From contig DRLX01000070.1 in NCBI GenBank assembly GCA_011322715.1, positions 1 through 8,225 on the forward strand: 8,225 bases of DNA. The letters run 5' to 3'. A program made the translations under genes and the position numbers. The notes under the pieces are model-generated. The model was not told the DNA's origin and ran no database searches. It saw nothing but the letters and a program-made list of their open reading frames with translations. Origin of the DNA: Desulfobulbaceae bacterium (GTDB lineage: Bacteria > Desulfobacterota > Desulfobulbia > Desulfobulbales > Desulfobulbaceae). Of this stretch, positions 1 through 6,210 are shown piece after piece (position 1 is the first letter of the stretch; each line of letters starts with the position of its first letter).

Positions 1-1556
1 CTTTCTTCAAGGACGTTAAACAGCTCGCCAAGTTTGGCGTGTAACCGTTCAAGCTGCTCAACCTGCTGATTATTCAGCTCCTCAATTTTTCCCGTACCCG
101 TGTTTGTCTCATCTATTCCATCCCGCATGGTCTGGAATGCGCTCACCGTCTGTTTGGACATCTGCTGCGAATTATTGACCTCCTCCACAACCTGCCGCAT
201 GGAAGTCACTGATCCGGAAACACGGTCGGCAAGGAGATTGATGAGTTCGGTAATTTCATCGGTTGACTCCGCCGTCTGCTTCGCCAATTCTTTTATTTCA
301 TTAGCGACAACGGCAAAACCCTTGCCTGCCTCACCGGCACGGGCGGCCTCAATGGTGGCATTGAGCGCCAACAGATTAGTCTGATCGGCTATATTTTGAA
401 TGGACTCAATAATAGTGTGTATTTTTCCGGAGGCATGATCAAGGGACTCAATTTCTTCAGCTGTTGCATGCACACTCTCAACGGCGTGGGACAGCATGGC
501 AATATTCTCTTCTACAATTGCTATCCCCGACTCCGCCTCCTGTTCGGTCCTGATGACTATGTCCTTGGCCCCTGATATGCATTCATCGACCTGACCCGAG
601 ACCTCCTGCAACGAGACAATTTCCTGCAATACCTCGGATGACCGCTCCTGCTGCCTGGCACCGACTTCGGAAATTTCCTTTGAAATAGAGGCCACCTGAT
701 GGGAGGAATGGGCCATCTGACGAGAATTCTGCTGAACGTTGCGAATCACATCGCTCAGGGCCGTCCGCATTTTATCAACATGTCCGGCCAATGCTCCAAT
801 TTCATCTCGGGAGCACTTAACGGCATGATATTTTTTTAAATCTCCGCCGGCAATACGCTGGGCGGTTTTCACCATCCCGGAGAGCGGTTCGGTCAAATTG
901 GTGACCAGAAGAGAGGAAATCAGCCAAGAAACGGACAGGGCAAGGAGCCACATAATAACTTCCACAATCTGCAAGACACGTACCTTGCCATCCGCCTTAT
1001 CGGCCAGCATACCAACGGCCTTATTCATAGCGGCCAAGGCCTTCACGCTCATACCGTTAACGCCGAGCAGTTGTTCCGGCCGTAGATTATCAGGCCTGAT
1101 CTTATCAACTTCCAGCAGGAGCTGCTCCCAGAGCGACCGGACAAGCAGCAGCTGTTTATGAATTTTCCGGTCACCGGCGGACGGCAATCGGATGGCTTTT
1201 TTCATGCCGAGGTCTTTAAATGTTTGACCGCCTTCAACAAGGGCCCGCAGGGAAACCTCAAATAATCTTCTGGTATGCAGCATCTGCCCGGAAACCTTTT
1301 TCCGGTCCTCGGGAGTTTTCTGATGGAGGAAAAGGAAAAACTCTTTGGTAAACTTCTGGGTCAACATTCGCTGCCGGCCGGCAATATTCACCACCAGACC
1401 ATCATGTTTCTGCCGATAGAGAGTCAAAGAAGAATAAAAAACGATAATCGTAATAATACAGAGGAAAAAGACGATAAGACGGGTAAGCTTCTGCTTGACA
1501 CTTAAATCATGCAGATGCAGCAGTACTTCCATCCTGCGTAATAAAAACTTCTTCAT
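1..1556 (-). CDS. Methyl-accepting chemotaxis protein with PilJ-type sensor domain, 3' end cut by window
   Basis: A membrane chemoreceptor that would signal to CheA/CheW. I translated it by hand: about 518 residues are visible and the C-terminus lies beyond base 1. A basic N-terminus is followed by TM1 (about residues 25-47). The extracytoplasmic part opens with GRQRMLTQ at about 60-67, the hallmark of PilJ/NarX-type sensing domains. It ends in a helix with NGMSVKALAAMNKAVGML, followed by TM2 (about 199-221) and a HAMP domain (about 221-275; EPLSGM and DEIGAL visible). The MCP signalling domain follows, with the conserved hairpin tip NIADQTNLLALNATIEAARA and then GFAVVANEIKELA near residues 385-425. 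The ATG at 1556-1554 is chosen because GGAGAGAG lies just upstream at 1568-1561. It follows the two-component pair by 98 bp. The family is certain and the ligand is unknown; small anions or pilus-related input are options known for PilJ/NarX-like domains. Confidence 0.95.
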   Translation of the reverse strand, partial: MKKFLLRRMEVLLHLHDLSVKQKLTRLIVFFLCIITIIVFYSSLTLYRQKHDGLVVNIAGRQRMLTQKFTKEFFLFLHQKTPEDRKKVSGQMLHTRRLFEVSLRALVEGGQTFKDLGMKKAIRLPSAGDRKIHKQLLLVRSLWEQLLLEVDKIRPDNLRPEQLLGVNGMSVKALAAMNKAVGMLADKADGKVRVLQIVEVIMWLLALSVSWLISSLLVTNLTEPLSGMVKTAQRIAGGDLKKYHAVKCSRDEIGALAGHVDKMRTALSDVIRNVQQNSRQMAHSSHQVASISKEISEVGARQQERSSEVLQEIVSLQEVSGQVDECISGAKDIVIRTEQEAESGIAIVEENIAMLSHAVESVHATAEEIESLDHASGKIHTIIESIQNIADQTNLLALNATIEAARAGEAGKGFAVVANEIKELAKQTAESTDEITELINLLADRVSGSVTSMRQVVEEVNNSQQMSKQTVSAFQTMRDGIDETNTGTGKIEELNNQQVEQLERLHAKLGELFNVLEE

Positions 1557-1629
1557 ACGGCTCTCTCCGGTAATAGTAAATATCTCCTGATTATGATCAT
1601 ATGAGATATTGTATGACCGGAGAGCCGTA
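1556..1629 (-). promoter_or_regulatory. Nested inverted repeat that would mask the chemoreceptor ribosome binding site
   Basis: Outer arms 1556-1571 and 1616-1629 pair over 14 bp with a 2-nt bulge. Inner arms 1579-1586 and 1603-1610 (aatatctc and gagatatt) pair over 8 bp. The tip contains the self-complementary octamer atgatcat (1593-1600). In minus-strand RNA the 3' outer arm contains the Shine-Dalgarno GGAGAGAG (1568-1561) and reaches the A of the start codon. RNA that reads through from the response regulator gene could therefore fold to block ribosome entry. No T-run directly follows the stem in the direction of transcription, so it does not look like a terminator. It could instead be a protein operator or a dispersed palindromic element. 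Confidence 0.6.
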
Positions 1630-1637
1630 AAAATCAA
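1608..1637 (-). promoter_or_regulatory. Putative sigma70 promoter of the chemoreceptor gene, inside the inverted repeat
   Basis: On the minus strand TTGATT (1637-1632) and TACAAT (1613-1608) are separated by 18 bp. They match the sigma70 consensus at 4 of 6 and 5 of 6 positions. Directly upstream is an A-rich stretch (about 1662-1638), which could act as an UP element and also encodes the last two Lys codons and the stop of the response regulator. The predicted start, near 1601, gives a leader of about 45 nt that lacks the 5' arms of both stems, leaving the ribosome binding site unpaired. It is a visual match only. Confidence 0.5.
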
Positions 1638-1654
1638 TTTTTTTTATGCTTTTT

Positions 1655-2251
1655 TTATTTTTTATTCCTGGACGTCCGCTCACTGAAATTTTCCAGTTCA
1701 TTCAATCGTCTGCGATAGCAATCCGGACAGAGTCCATGGCTCAGGGACGAGCCGGTGGTCCGACTGAGATATTTTTCCATGGAAACCCAGTCGCCGGTTC
1801 CCTGTTCGCAATTGCTGTCATCGCGTATCTTTTTGCATTCACTGCAGATAGACAGAATATTTTCATACAGATCAATGGTCGTTTGCATGTCCTGTTTTTC
1901 AAAAACACGACTGATCCGCAGAAGAAGTTCATCATGGTTATACGGTTTGAGTAAATAATCCTCTGCTCCGGCCCGCAAGGCTTCAACCGCCGATTCCAGT
2001 TCACCGTACCCCGTCAGAATAAAGACAATGATACCAGCATCCAGCTCCTTGGCCCGACGCAGAACATCAAGACCGCCGACCTTTTCCATCATCAGATCGG
2101 TTATAATCAGATTATAACCGTTCCCAAACAAAGCACATGCCTCTTCACCTGAAGCCGCCGTATCCACTGCATATCCCTCATCCAAAAGATTGAGTTCCAG
2201 TGTCTTGCGGATTATTTCTTCATCATCAACGACTAAAATTTTTTTCTTCAT
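1655..2251 (-). CDS. Response regulator: receiver domain plus C-terminal four-cysteine module
   Basis: A cytoplasmic phospho-receiver of 198 residues when started at the internal ATG 2251-2249. Its ATG overlaps the TGA of the upstream kinase (ATGA), with AAGGGA upstream, and the protein then begins MKKKILVVDDEE as receivers do. A start at 2281 would add ten residues overlapping the kinase and is less likely. The receiver covers residues 1-120: acidic pair D9/D10, phospho-acceptor D52 (LIITDLMM), switch T80 (FILTGYG) and K102 (LLKPY). After a short helix, residues 132-180 form a Cys module: C136 and C139 in ICSECKKIRDD, then SHGLCPDC with C175 and C178, plus C148 and H172 between. This resembles a tail I recall from many deltaproteobacterial sensory proteins, and it could bind zinc or another metal. 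There is no DNA-binding, GGDEF or AAA+ output domain, so the output is probably protein contact. The partner is the kinase encoded just upstream. Confidence 0.93.
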   Translation of the reverse strand: MKKKILVVDDEEIIRKTLELNLLDEGYAVDTAASGEEACALFGNGYNLIITDLMMEKVGGLDVLRRAKELDAGIIVFILTGYGELESAVEALRAGAEDYLLKPYNHDELLLRISRVFEKQDMQTTIDLYENILSICSECKKIRDDSNCEQGTGDWVSMEKYLSRTTGSSLSHGLCPDCYRRRLNELENFSERTSRNKK

Positions 2252-4341
2252 GCAGGGTTTCCCTTGTTCAACGTCGAACATAACGGCAGCCTGAGGATAA
2301 AGACGGTTCCTTTCCCGGGTTGCGATTCGACTTCGATGGTACCGTCATGGGCCTTGACGATACCATACGATACCGAGAGACCAAGGCCGGTACCCTTCTG
2401 GGGCGACTTGGTTGTAAAAAACGGTTCAAAAATACGAGAGAGATCATCCTGGTTGATACCAGTGCCGGTATCTTGAATTCGTAACTCCGCTTCCGTATCA
2501 AGGACCGCCGTCTGCAGACGGATCTCACCGCCGGCATCGCCGATTGCCTCCAACGCATTTTTCAACAGATTGAGTATCACCTGTTTGATCTGGTCCTCAA
2601 CAGCTTCCACAACAACAGGCTCGCTGCAATATTTTCTCGACAGGCGGATATTGTGGCGACTCATCTCCTTTTGAATAAAAATAACCATGGACTCCAGGGC
2701 ATTGTGCAGATCAAAGCGACTGATCTTACCGCTGGTCGGCCTGTTGAAGTTCTGCAGATCCATAATCAATCGTTTCATTCGCTCTCCCTCACGCAGGGCG
2801 ATCGCAACCATTTCCCGATCAATTTTGGTCAGAGACGCCTCTCGCTGCAGTCGTTCAAGTACGCTTAAAACACCGCAGAGGGGATTATTGAACTCATGGG
2901 CAATGGAGGCGGAAAGGGATCCGATGGCATTTAATTTCTCAACATGCAACAGCTGCTTTCGTACCTTTTCCAACCGTTGCTCCACACGTTTTCGCTCTGA
3001 AAGATCAAAAAAGGAGGAAATCTGTCCGATAAATTTGCCGGCGGCATCACGATAGGGGACTGATTGAATAGAACAGGTAATCGTCTGTCCTTGAAGGGCC
3101 TTGCCGTCAACATACCGTGTTACCGACGGTGCTCCGGACCGCAGCAGCTCAAGGGAGCATTCCCTGCCATGACAGAATTCCCCCTCCCAGAGGTCGTAAC
3201 AATGTTTGCCGACAACCTGCACCTTGTCTATACCAAAAAATCTACAGAATGCCTTGTTGACCCGATCAATAATAAAATCATCGGTTACGACCACAAGGGG
3301 CAGGGCAACCTCAAAAATCTGTTCAAGATCCGAATAGGCCTGCCGCAATTGTCCGGTCCGCTGGGCGACTCGTTCTTCCAGGGAGGACATCAGTTCCCGA
3401 CGTGCGCATTCCGCCCGACGCTGACGGGTAATGTCCCGGGCCACATGCACGGCCCCCGTCACCCGACCATTTCCATCCGTGAGCGGCGATACCGTAATGT
3501 TAAAATATTTCCCCAACCGTTCAACATACACCTCTTCTTCATGGGAAAGGCCGTCTCCAAAAAGATCAATCAAAGGACAATTTTCGGTTGGATGGAGGGT
3601 ACAATGAAACTCGTGGTAGCATACTCTGCCAAGAAGATCCTGAATGGAACAATCGAGAAGTTGGGCGGTTTTTCTGTTTATTTTTTGAATGCGAAATTGC
3701 CGGTCAAGAAGCATGACCGAATCCGGGATGGCATCAAAGGTATCCATCCATTGCTGCCTGGAGGTAATAATTCGCTGCTCAGCCCGGTGCTGATTGGTGC
3801 AGTCAATATTTGATCCCCGGCGTCCAAAGTACCTGCCCTCCCCGTCAACTACCCTCCGACAGGTATGTTGAATCCAACGCGTTTCTCCCGTTGCTGTTAT
3901 AATTCGAAAGATGAGAAAAGGGCACTCATCATTCTCCTTTCGAAGATGACGGAAAAACTTCTCTCGATCCTCAGCAACAATGATCGTTGTCAATAGCTCA
4001 GGATTCTGCATGAAGGCATCAGGGGAATAGCCGGAAATCCGTTCACAGGAGGGCGATATGTATTCAAGCCTGCCCGATGGATCAAGCCAGTATTCCCAGG
4101 CATAAGATTGATCGGCCACGGTACGGAACCGCTGCCGCTGGTGTTCATTTTCCTGTTGAATGGTATGGATCCGAGACGTCGTGTACAGGGAGAGGAGCAT
4201 GGTAGCGACGACAAGAAAAAACCCGGCGGATTGGTAATGGAAAAAAAAATTCCGGCCAACGAACAGCAAAAACAAGCTGCAGAGAGTAACAAAAAAGATC
4301 CCAAGCAGGGTTCCGGTGTTCCACTGATACGTTATTTTCAT
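2248..4341 (-). CDS. Membrane-anchored sensor histidine kinase with three PAS domains
   Basis: A 697-residue kinase expected to autophosphorylate on His and pass the phosphate to the response regulator whose start overlaps its stop. Two TMs (about 10-30 and 36-56) are joined by a very short loop, so sensing is probably by the cytoplasmic PAS domains. PAS1 (about 72-190) has the ending typical of PAC motifs. PAS2 (about 195-305) carries C241, C247 and C255 in a CYHEFHC...ENCPL context. PAS3 (about 335-450) carries C381, C390 and C395 in CYDLWEGEFCHGREC. Helical linkers lie near 305-345 and 445-470. HisKA follows with H482 (SASIAHEFNNPL). The HATPase has N591/N595 (ILNLLKNALEAI), DTGTGI (624-629), FEPFFTTK and GTGLGLS (650-656). 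All catalytic boxes look intact, and no receiver is fused. The ATG is preceded by GGAG about 10 nt upstream. The signal is unknown; the cysteines suggest redox, heme or metal input, which is an inference. Confidence 0.95.
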   Translation of the reverse strand: MKITYQWNTGTLLGIFFVTLCSLFLLFVGRNFFFHYQSAGFFLVVATMLLSLYTTSRIHTIQQENEHQRQRFRTVADQSYAWEYWLDPSGRLEYISPSCERISGYSPDAFMQNPELLTTIIVAEDREKFFRHLRKENDECPFLIFRIITATGETRWIQHTCRRVVDGEGRYFGRRGSNIDCTNQHRAEQRIITSRQQWMDTFDAIPDSVMLLDRQFRIQKINRKTAQLLDCSIQDLLGRVCYHEFHCTLHPTENCPLIDLFGDGLSHEEEVYVERLGKYFNITVSPLTDGNGRVTGAVHVARDITRQRRAECARRELMSSLEERVAQRTGQLRQAYSDLEQIFEVALPLVVVTDDFIIDRVNKAFCRFFGIDKVQVVGKHCYDLWEGEFCHGRECSLELLRSGAPSVTRYVDGKALQGQTITCSIQSVPYRDAAGKFIGQISSFFDLSERKRVEQRLEKVRKQLLHVEKLNAIGSLSASIAHEFNNPLCGVLSVLERLQREASLTKIDREMVAIALREGERMKRLIMDLQNFNRPTSGKISRFDLHNALESMVIFIQKEMSRHNIRLSRKYCSEPVVVEAVEDQIKQVILNLLKNALEAIGDAGGEIRLQTAVLDTEAELRIQDTGTGINQDDLSRIFEPFFTTKSPQKGTGLGLSVSYGIVKAHDGTIEVESQPGKGTVFILRLPLCSTLNKGNPA

Positions 4342-4722
4342 GGTACTGGATCTCCACTGTTATTCAGGTCCAACAATGGAACATACCCGTGATTAAAGAT
4401 GGCCCCGGCCGGAAACTGAAAAATCGGCGGCAACGAGCGAAAGACGATGGTACAAACGGAAAAAGACTACAGAACAGAAGCCTGCGGAGACAGAAGACCA
4501 AACAAAGAAAACACCTGGATTGATTCTGCAATTCCCTTCCCCCTATAAATAGTAAAGATCAAGAGGGCCGGGATGTCAACATGAAAAACTGCTCCTTTTG
4601 GGCCAGGAAAAAATAGATCTATTCGTTCATCAGAATGATAGACGGAACCGACCCCTATGAACAGGGAAAAACGACCTGCAAGTGACGGAAAAAAGAAATA
4701 TCCCTTAGCCCGCCCGCATAGT
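4342..4722. other. 381-bp intergenic region with no convincing gene
   Basis: The region separates the FetB-like gene from the PAS kinase gene. The minus-strand frame open at 4769-4467 has no domain-like composition and starts inside the permease gene, so I do not call it. I see no good stem plus T-run terminator for the permease gene; the best candidate, AATAGATCTATT followed by T residues (around 4612-4623), has only four A/T-rich pairs. A sigma70-like promoter lies at 4579-4549. The resulting leader of about 200 nt contains a tiny frame, MFHCWT and stop, close to the kinase start, and I see no reason to believe it is functional. Confidence 0.6.
4549..4579 (-). promoter_or_regulatory. Putative sigma70 promoter for the PAS kinase / response regulator operon
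   Basis: The minus strand reads TTGACA (4579-4574), a perfect -35, followed by TTTACTAT (4556-4549). The -10 could be TTTACT with a 17-bp spacer, TTACTA with 18 or TACTAT with 19. Transcription would start near 4543 and give an untranslated leader of about 200 nt before the kinase ATG at 4341. The call rests on motif matching and position only. Confidence 0.5.
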
Positions 4723-5520
4723 TCACTGCTTCTGCAGCACCTCAAGACGCAGACGCTGACGATCATCAAAGAGTTTACGGCAGGTCAGCGTGATGGCGGT
4801 CACGACACCGAACCCGGTACCGGCACAGATCAGAAACATGATCAGAATCTGATACTTGACCGCATCCATGGGTGAAGATCCACCAAGAATCTGGCCGGTC
4901 ATCATGCCCGGCAGACTGACCAGACCGGCTGCGGCCATAGAATTAATGATGGGAATCATGCCTGAACGCATGGCCTGCTGTCGCAGTTCATGGATGGCTT
5001 CCAGGCTTGTCCGGCCAAGCAACAGCCGTTGCTCAACCATCCGTCGTTGCTGCCACAGGGATTCGGTCAGCCGGTCCATGGACAGCGCGATCCCGTTCAT
5101 GGTGTTGCCCAGCAGCATACCAAGCAGAGGGATGGCATATTGGGGCGTGTACCAGGGATCATTGGCAATGACTATGGCAAGGGCAAAAAAGGCGACGGCA
5201 AAGGAGGAGACAAACATGGAACCTGTCCCGAGAAGCCAGCCTGAAAACCCCTTGATGCGCCGATGCTGACGGGCACCAACCTCCCGACCGGCAACCATCA
5301 GCATCACCATGGAAATAGCAAAGACAAAAGGAAAGCTCGCATGGGCAAACAAAACCCGCAGGACCTGGCCGATGAGAAGGAGCTGGACAGTGGTCCGCAG
5401 GGCGGAAATAGCCATTCTTTTTTCCAGACCCAGGCGCAGACGCCAACTGCACAGAGCAAGGGCCACGACCAGCCCGGCGGCAAGGCTTAAGTCAAAGGCG
5501 CTTAACGGTTTTACTCCCAT
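4723..5520 (-). CDS. fetB: FetB-like (UPF0014) ABC transporter permease, probable iron exporter
   Basis: A 265-residue inner-membrane permease of the UPF0014/YbbM family. The E. coli member, FetB, works with FetA in iron export and resistance to iron-linked oxidative stress; the substrate here is inferred from that homology. About six or seven hydrophobic segments are visible (roughly 10-26, 38-58, 62-78, 96-119, 127-147, 190-212 and 222-246). Family motifs are strong: RTTVQLLLIGQVLRVLF (42-58), IPLLGMLLGNTMNGIALSMDR (129-149, with a short gap to the next), a cytoplasmic coupling segment SLEAIHELRQQAMRSGMIP (172-190), and GLVSLPGMMTGQILGG (199-214). Length agrees with the family. The start is well fixed: the ATG shares its A with the TAA of the upstream ATPase gene, and GGAGG (5531-5527) lies 6 nt before it. 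Translation is therefore probably coupled to the ATPase. Confidence 0.93.
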   Translation of the reverse strand: MGVKPLSAFDLSLAAGLVVALALCSWRLRLGLEKRMAISALRTTVQLLLIGQVLRVLFAHASFPFVFAISMVMLMVAGREVGARQHRRIKGFSGWLLGTGSMFVSSFAVAFFALAIVIANDPWYTPQYAIPLLGMLLGNTMNGIALSMDRLTESLWQQRRMVEQRLLLGRTSLEAIHELRQQAMRSGMIPIINSMAAAGLVSLPGMMTGQILGGSSPMDAVKYQILIMFLICAGTGFGVVTAITLTCRKLFDDRQRLRLEVLQKQ

Positions 5521-6134
5521 TATATACCTCCGCAGGATTTGAGGCTGCCGTCAACATGCATAAACAAGCACCGGTCGGCAACCCGGGCAAGCTGGTCAGG
5601 ATCATGACTGACCCAAAGCAGTGGCGCATTGTTTGTCCGGCCGTATTCGCTCAGTAACTGCTCGACCCCGTTGCTGTTGGCCCGATCAAGACTTGCGGTG
5701 GGCTCATCAAGGAGTAGCGCCCGCGGCCTGTTTTCAAGCATGCGCAGGATGGCCAGTCGCTGTTTTTCTCCAGTGGACAGCCGACTGACCTGCCAGCCGC
5801 CAACTTCGGGACCAAAACCAAGCCGGGCAAGATGCTCTTGAGGGACGGCGGAAAAATTTTGAAAATGATCTTCCACCACATCCATCCACCAACAACTCTC
5901 CGCCGGCAACATGGACACCTTTTTTCGCCATTGCGGCGCCGGAATGTTGTCACATTCCAGATCATCGAGGCGCAAACTTCCCTGATGCGGATCAAGATCA
6001 ACAATGGCTCGAAGAAGGAGGGTTTTCCCGGCCCCGGATGCTCCCTGCAGACCCAGGCACTCACCACCGGCGATAGCAAAGGAATAGGGCCCCCGGTCGC
6101 GAAAGCGCAAATTTTCAATTATAAGCTGACTCAT
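5520..6134 (-). CDS. fetA: FetA-like ABC transporter ATP-binding protein
   Basis: The cytoplasmic ATPase partner of the UPF0014 permease encoded immediately downstream; together they form a probable metal (iron) exporter. It has 204 residues, a short single nucleotide-binding domain as usual for FetA/YbbL. Walker A is GASGAGKT (31-38), the signature is LSTGEKQR (119-126), Walker B is ALLLDEP (139-145, with D143 and E144), and the H-loop is WVSHD (H177). Two departures from standard ABC ATPases are visible. The signature is LSTGE rather than LSGGQ, and at the Q-loop position the sequence reads MLPAESCWW, with Ala then Glu where PQ is expected. The usual Gln is therefore missing or shifted, probably a subfamily trait. 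The ATG at 6134-6132 is preceded by AGGA. It lies 76 bp after the glycosyltransferase gene, so co-transcription is possible. The gene name rests on homology to the pair and not on proof of iron transport. Confidence 0.9.
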   Translation of the reverse strand: MSQLIIENLRFRDRGPYSFAIAGGECLGLQGASGAGKTLLLRAIVDLDPHQGSLRLDDLECDNIPAPQWRKKVSMLPAESCWWMDVVEDHFQNFSAVPQEHLARLGFGPEVGGWQVSRLSTGEKQRLAILRMLENRPRALLLDEPTASLDRANSNGVEQLLSEYGRTNNAPLLWVSHDPDQLARVADRCLFMHVDGSLKSCGGI

Positions 6135-6196
6135 TGCATCGTCCTGTATGACCTAAATCCTGTAGTCGTCCGGCATTCGAACGCCGATACAGGCAT
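6131..6196 (-). CDS. Possible 21-codon leader ORF coupled to fetA (speculative)
   Basis: In the 76-bp gap before fetA, an ATG at 6196-6194 follows a GGGGGA purine run with good spacing. It opens a 21-residue frame (MPVSAFECRTTTGFRSYRTMQ is 21 residues including Met; key residues C8, F14 and Y17). Its TGA (6133-6131) overlaps the fetA ATG as ATGA. Such an arrangement would couple fetA translation to this short frame. The peptide has no recognisable family, and a frame this short can arise by chance. Confidence 0.2.
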   Translation of the reverse strand: MPVSAFECRTTTGFRSYRTMQ

Positions 6197-6210
6197 CTTT
6201 TTCCCCCATT

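Noticed and set aside
1579..1610. A/T-rich palindrome considered as a Fur box
   Set aside because: It does not fit the GATAAT hexamer pattern well, and it lies before a chemoreceptor rather than before the FetAB pair.
1616..1648. Stem followed by a T-run on the plus strand, as a possible terminator
   Set aside because: No plus-strand gene precedes it, and about nine bases separate the stem from the T-run. The stem is better explained in the minus-strand context.
2252..2281. Upstream ATG (2281) as the start of the response regulator
   Set aside because: It would add ten residues before the receiver and deepen the overlap with the kinase gene. The ATG at 2251 makes the standard ATGA overlap and begins the receiver correctly.
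3064..3813. Plus-strand open frame of 249 codons
   Set aside because: It is fully antisense to the PAS region of the sensor kinase, whose PAS motifs and kinase boxes are intact. The composition looks like a shadow frame.
4467..4769. Minus-strand frame of 100 codons after the permease gene
   Set aside because: It begins inside the fetB-like gene in another frame, runs over the promoter of the next gene, and has no recognisable family features.
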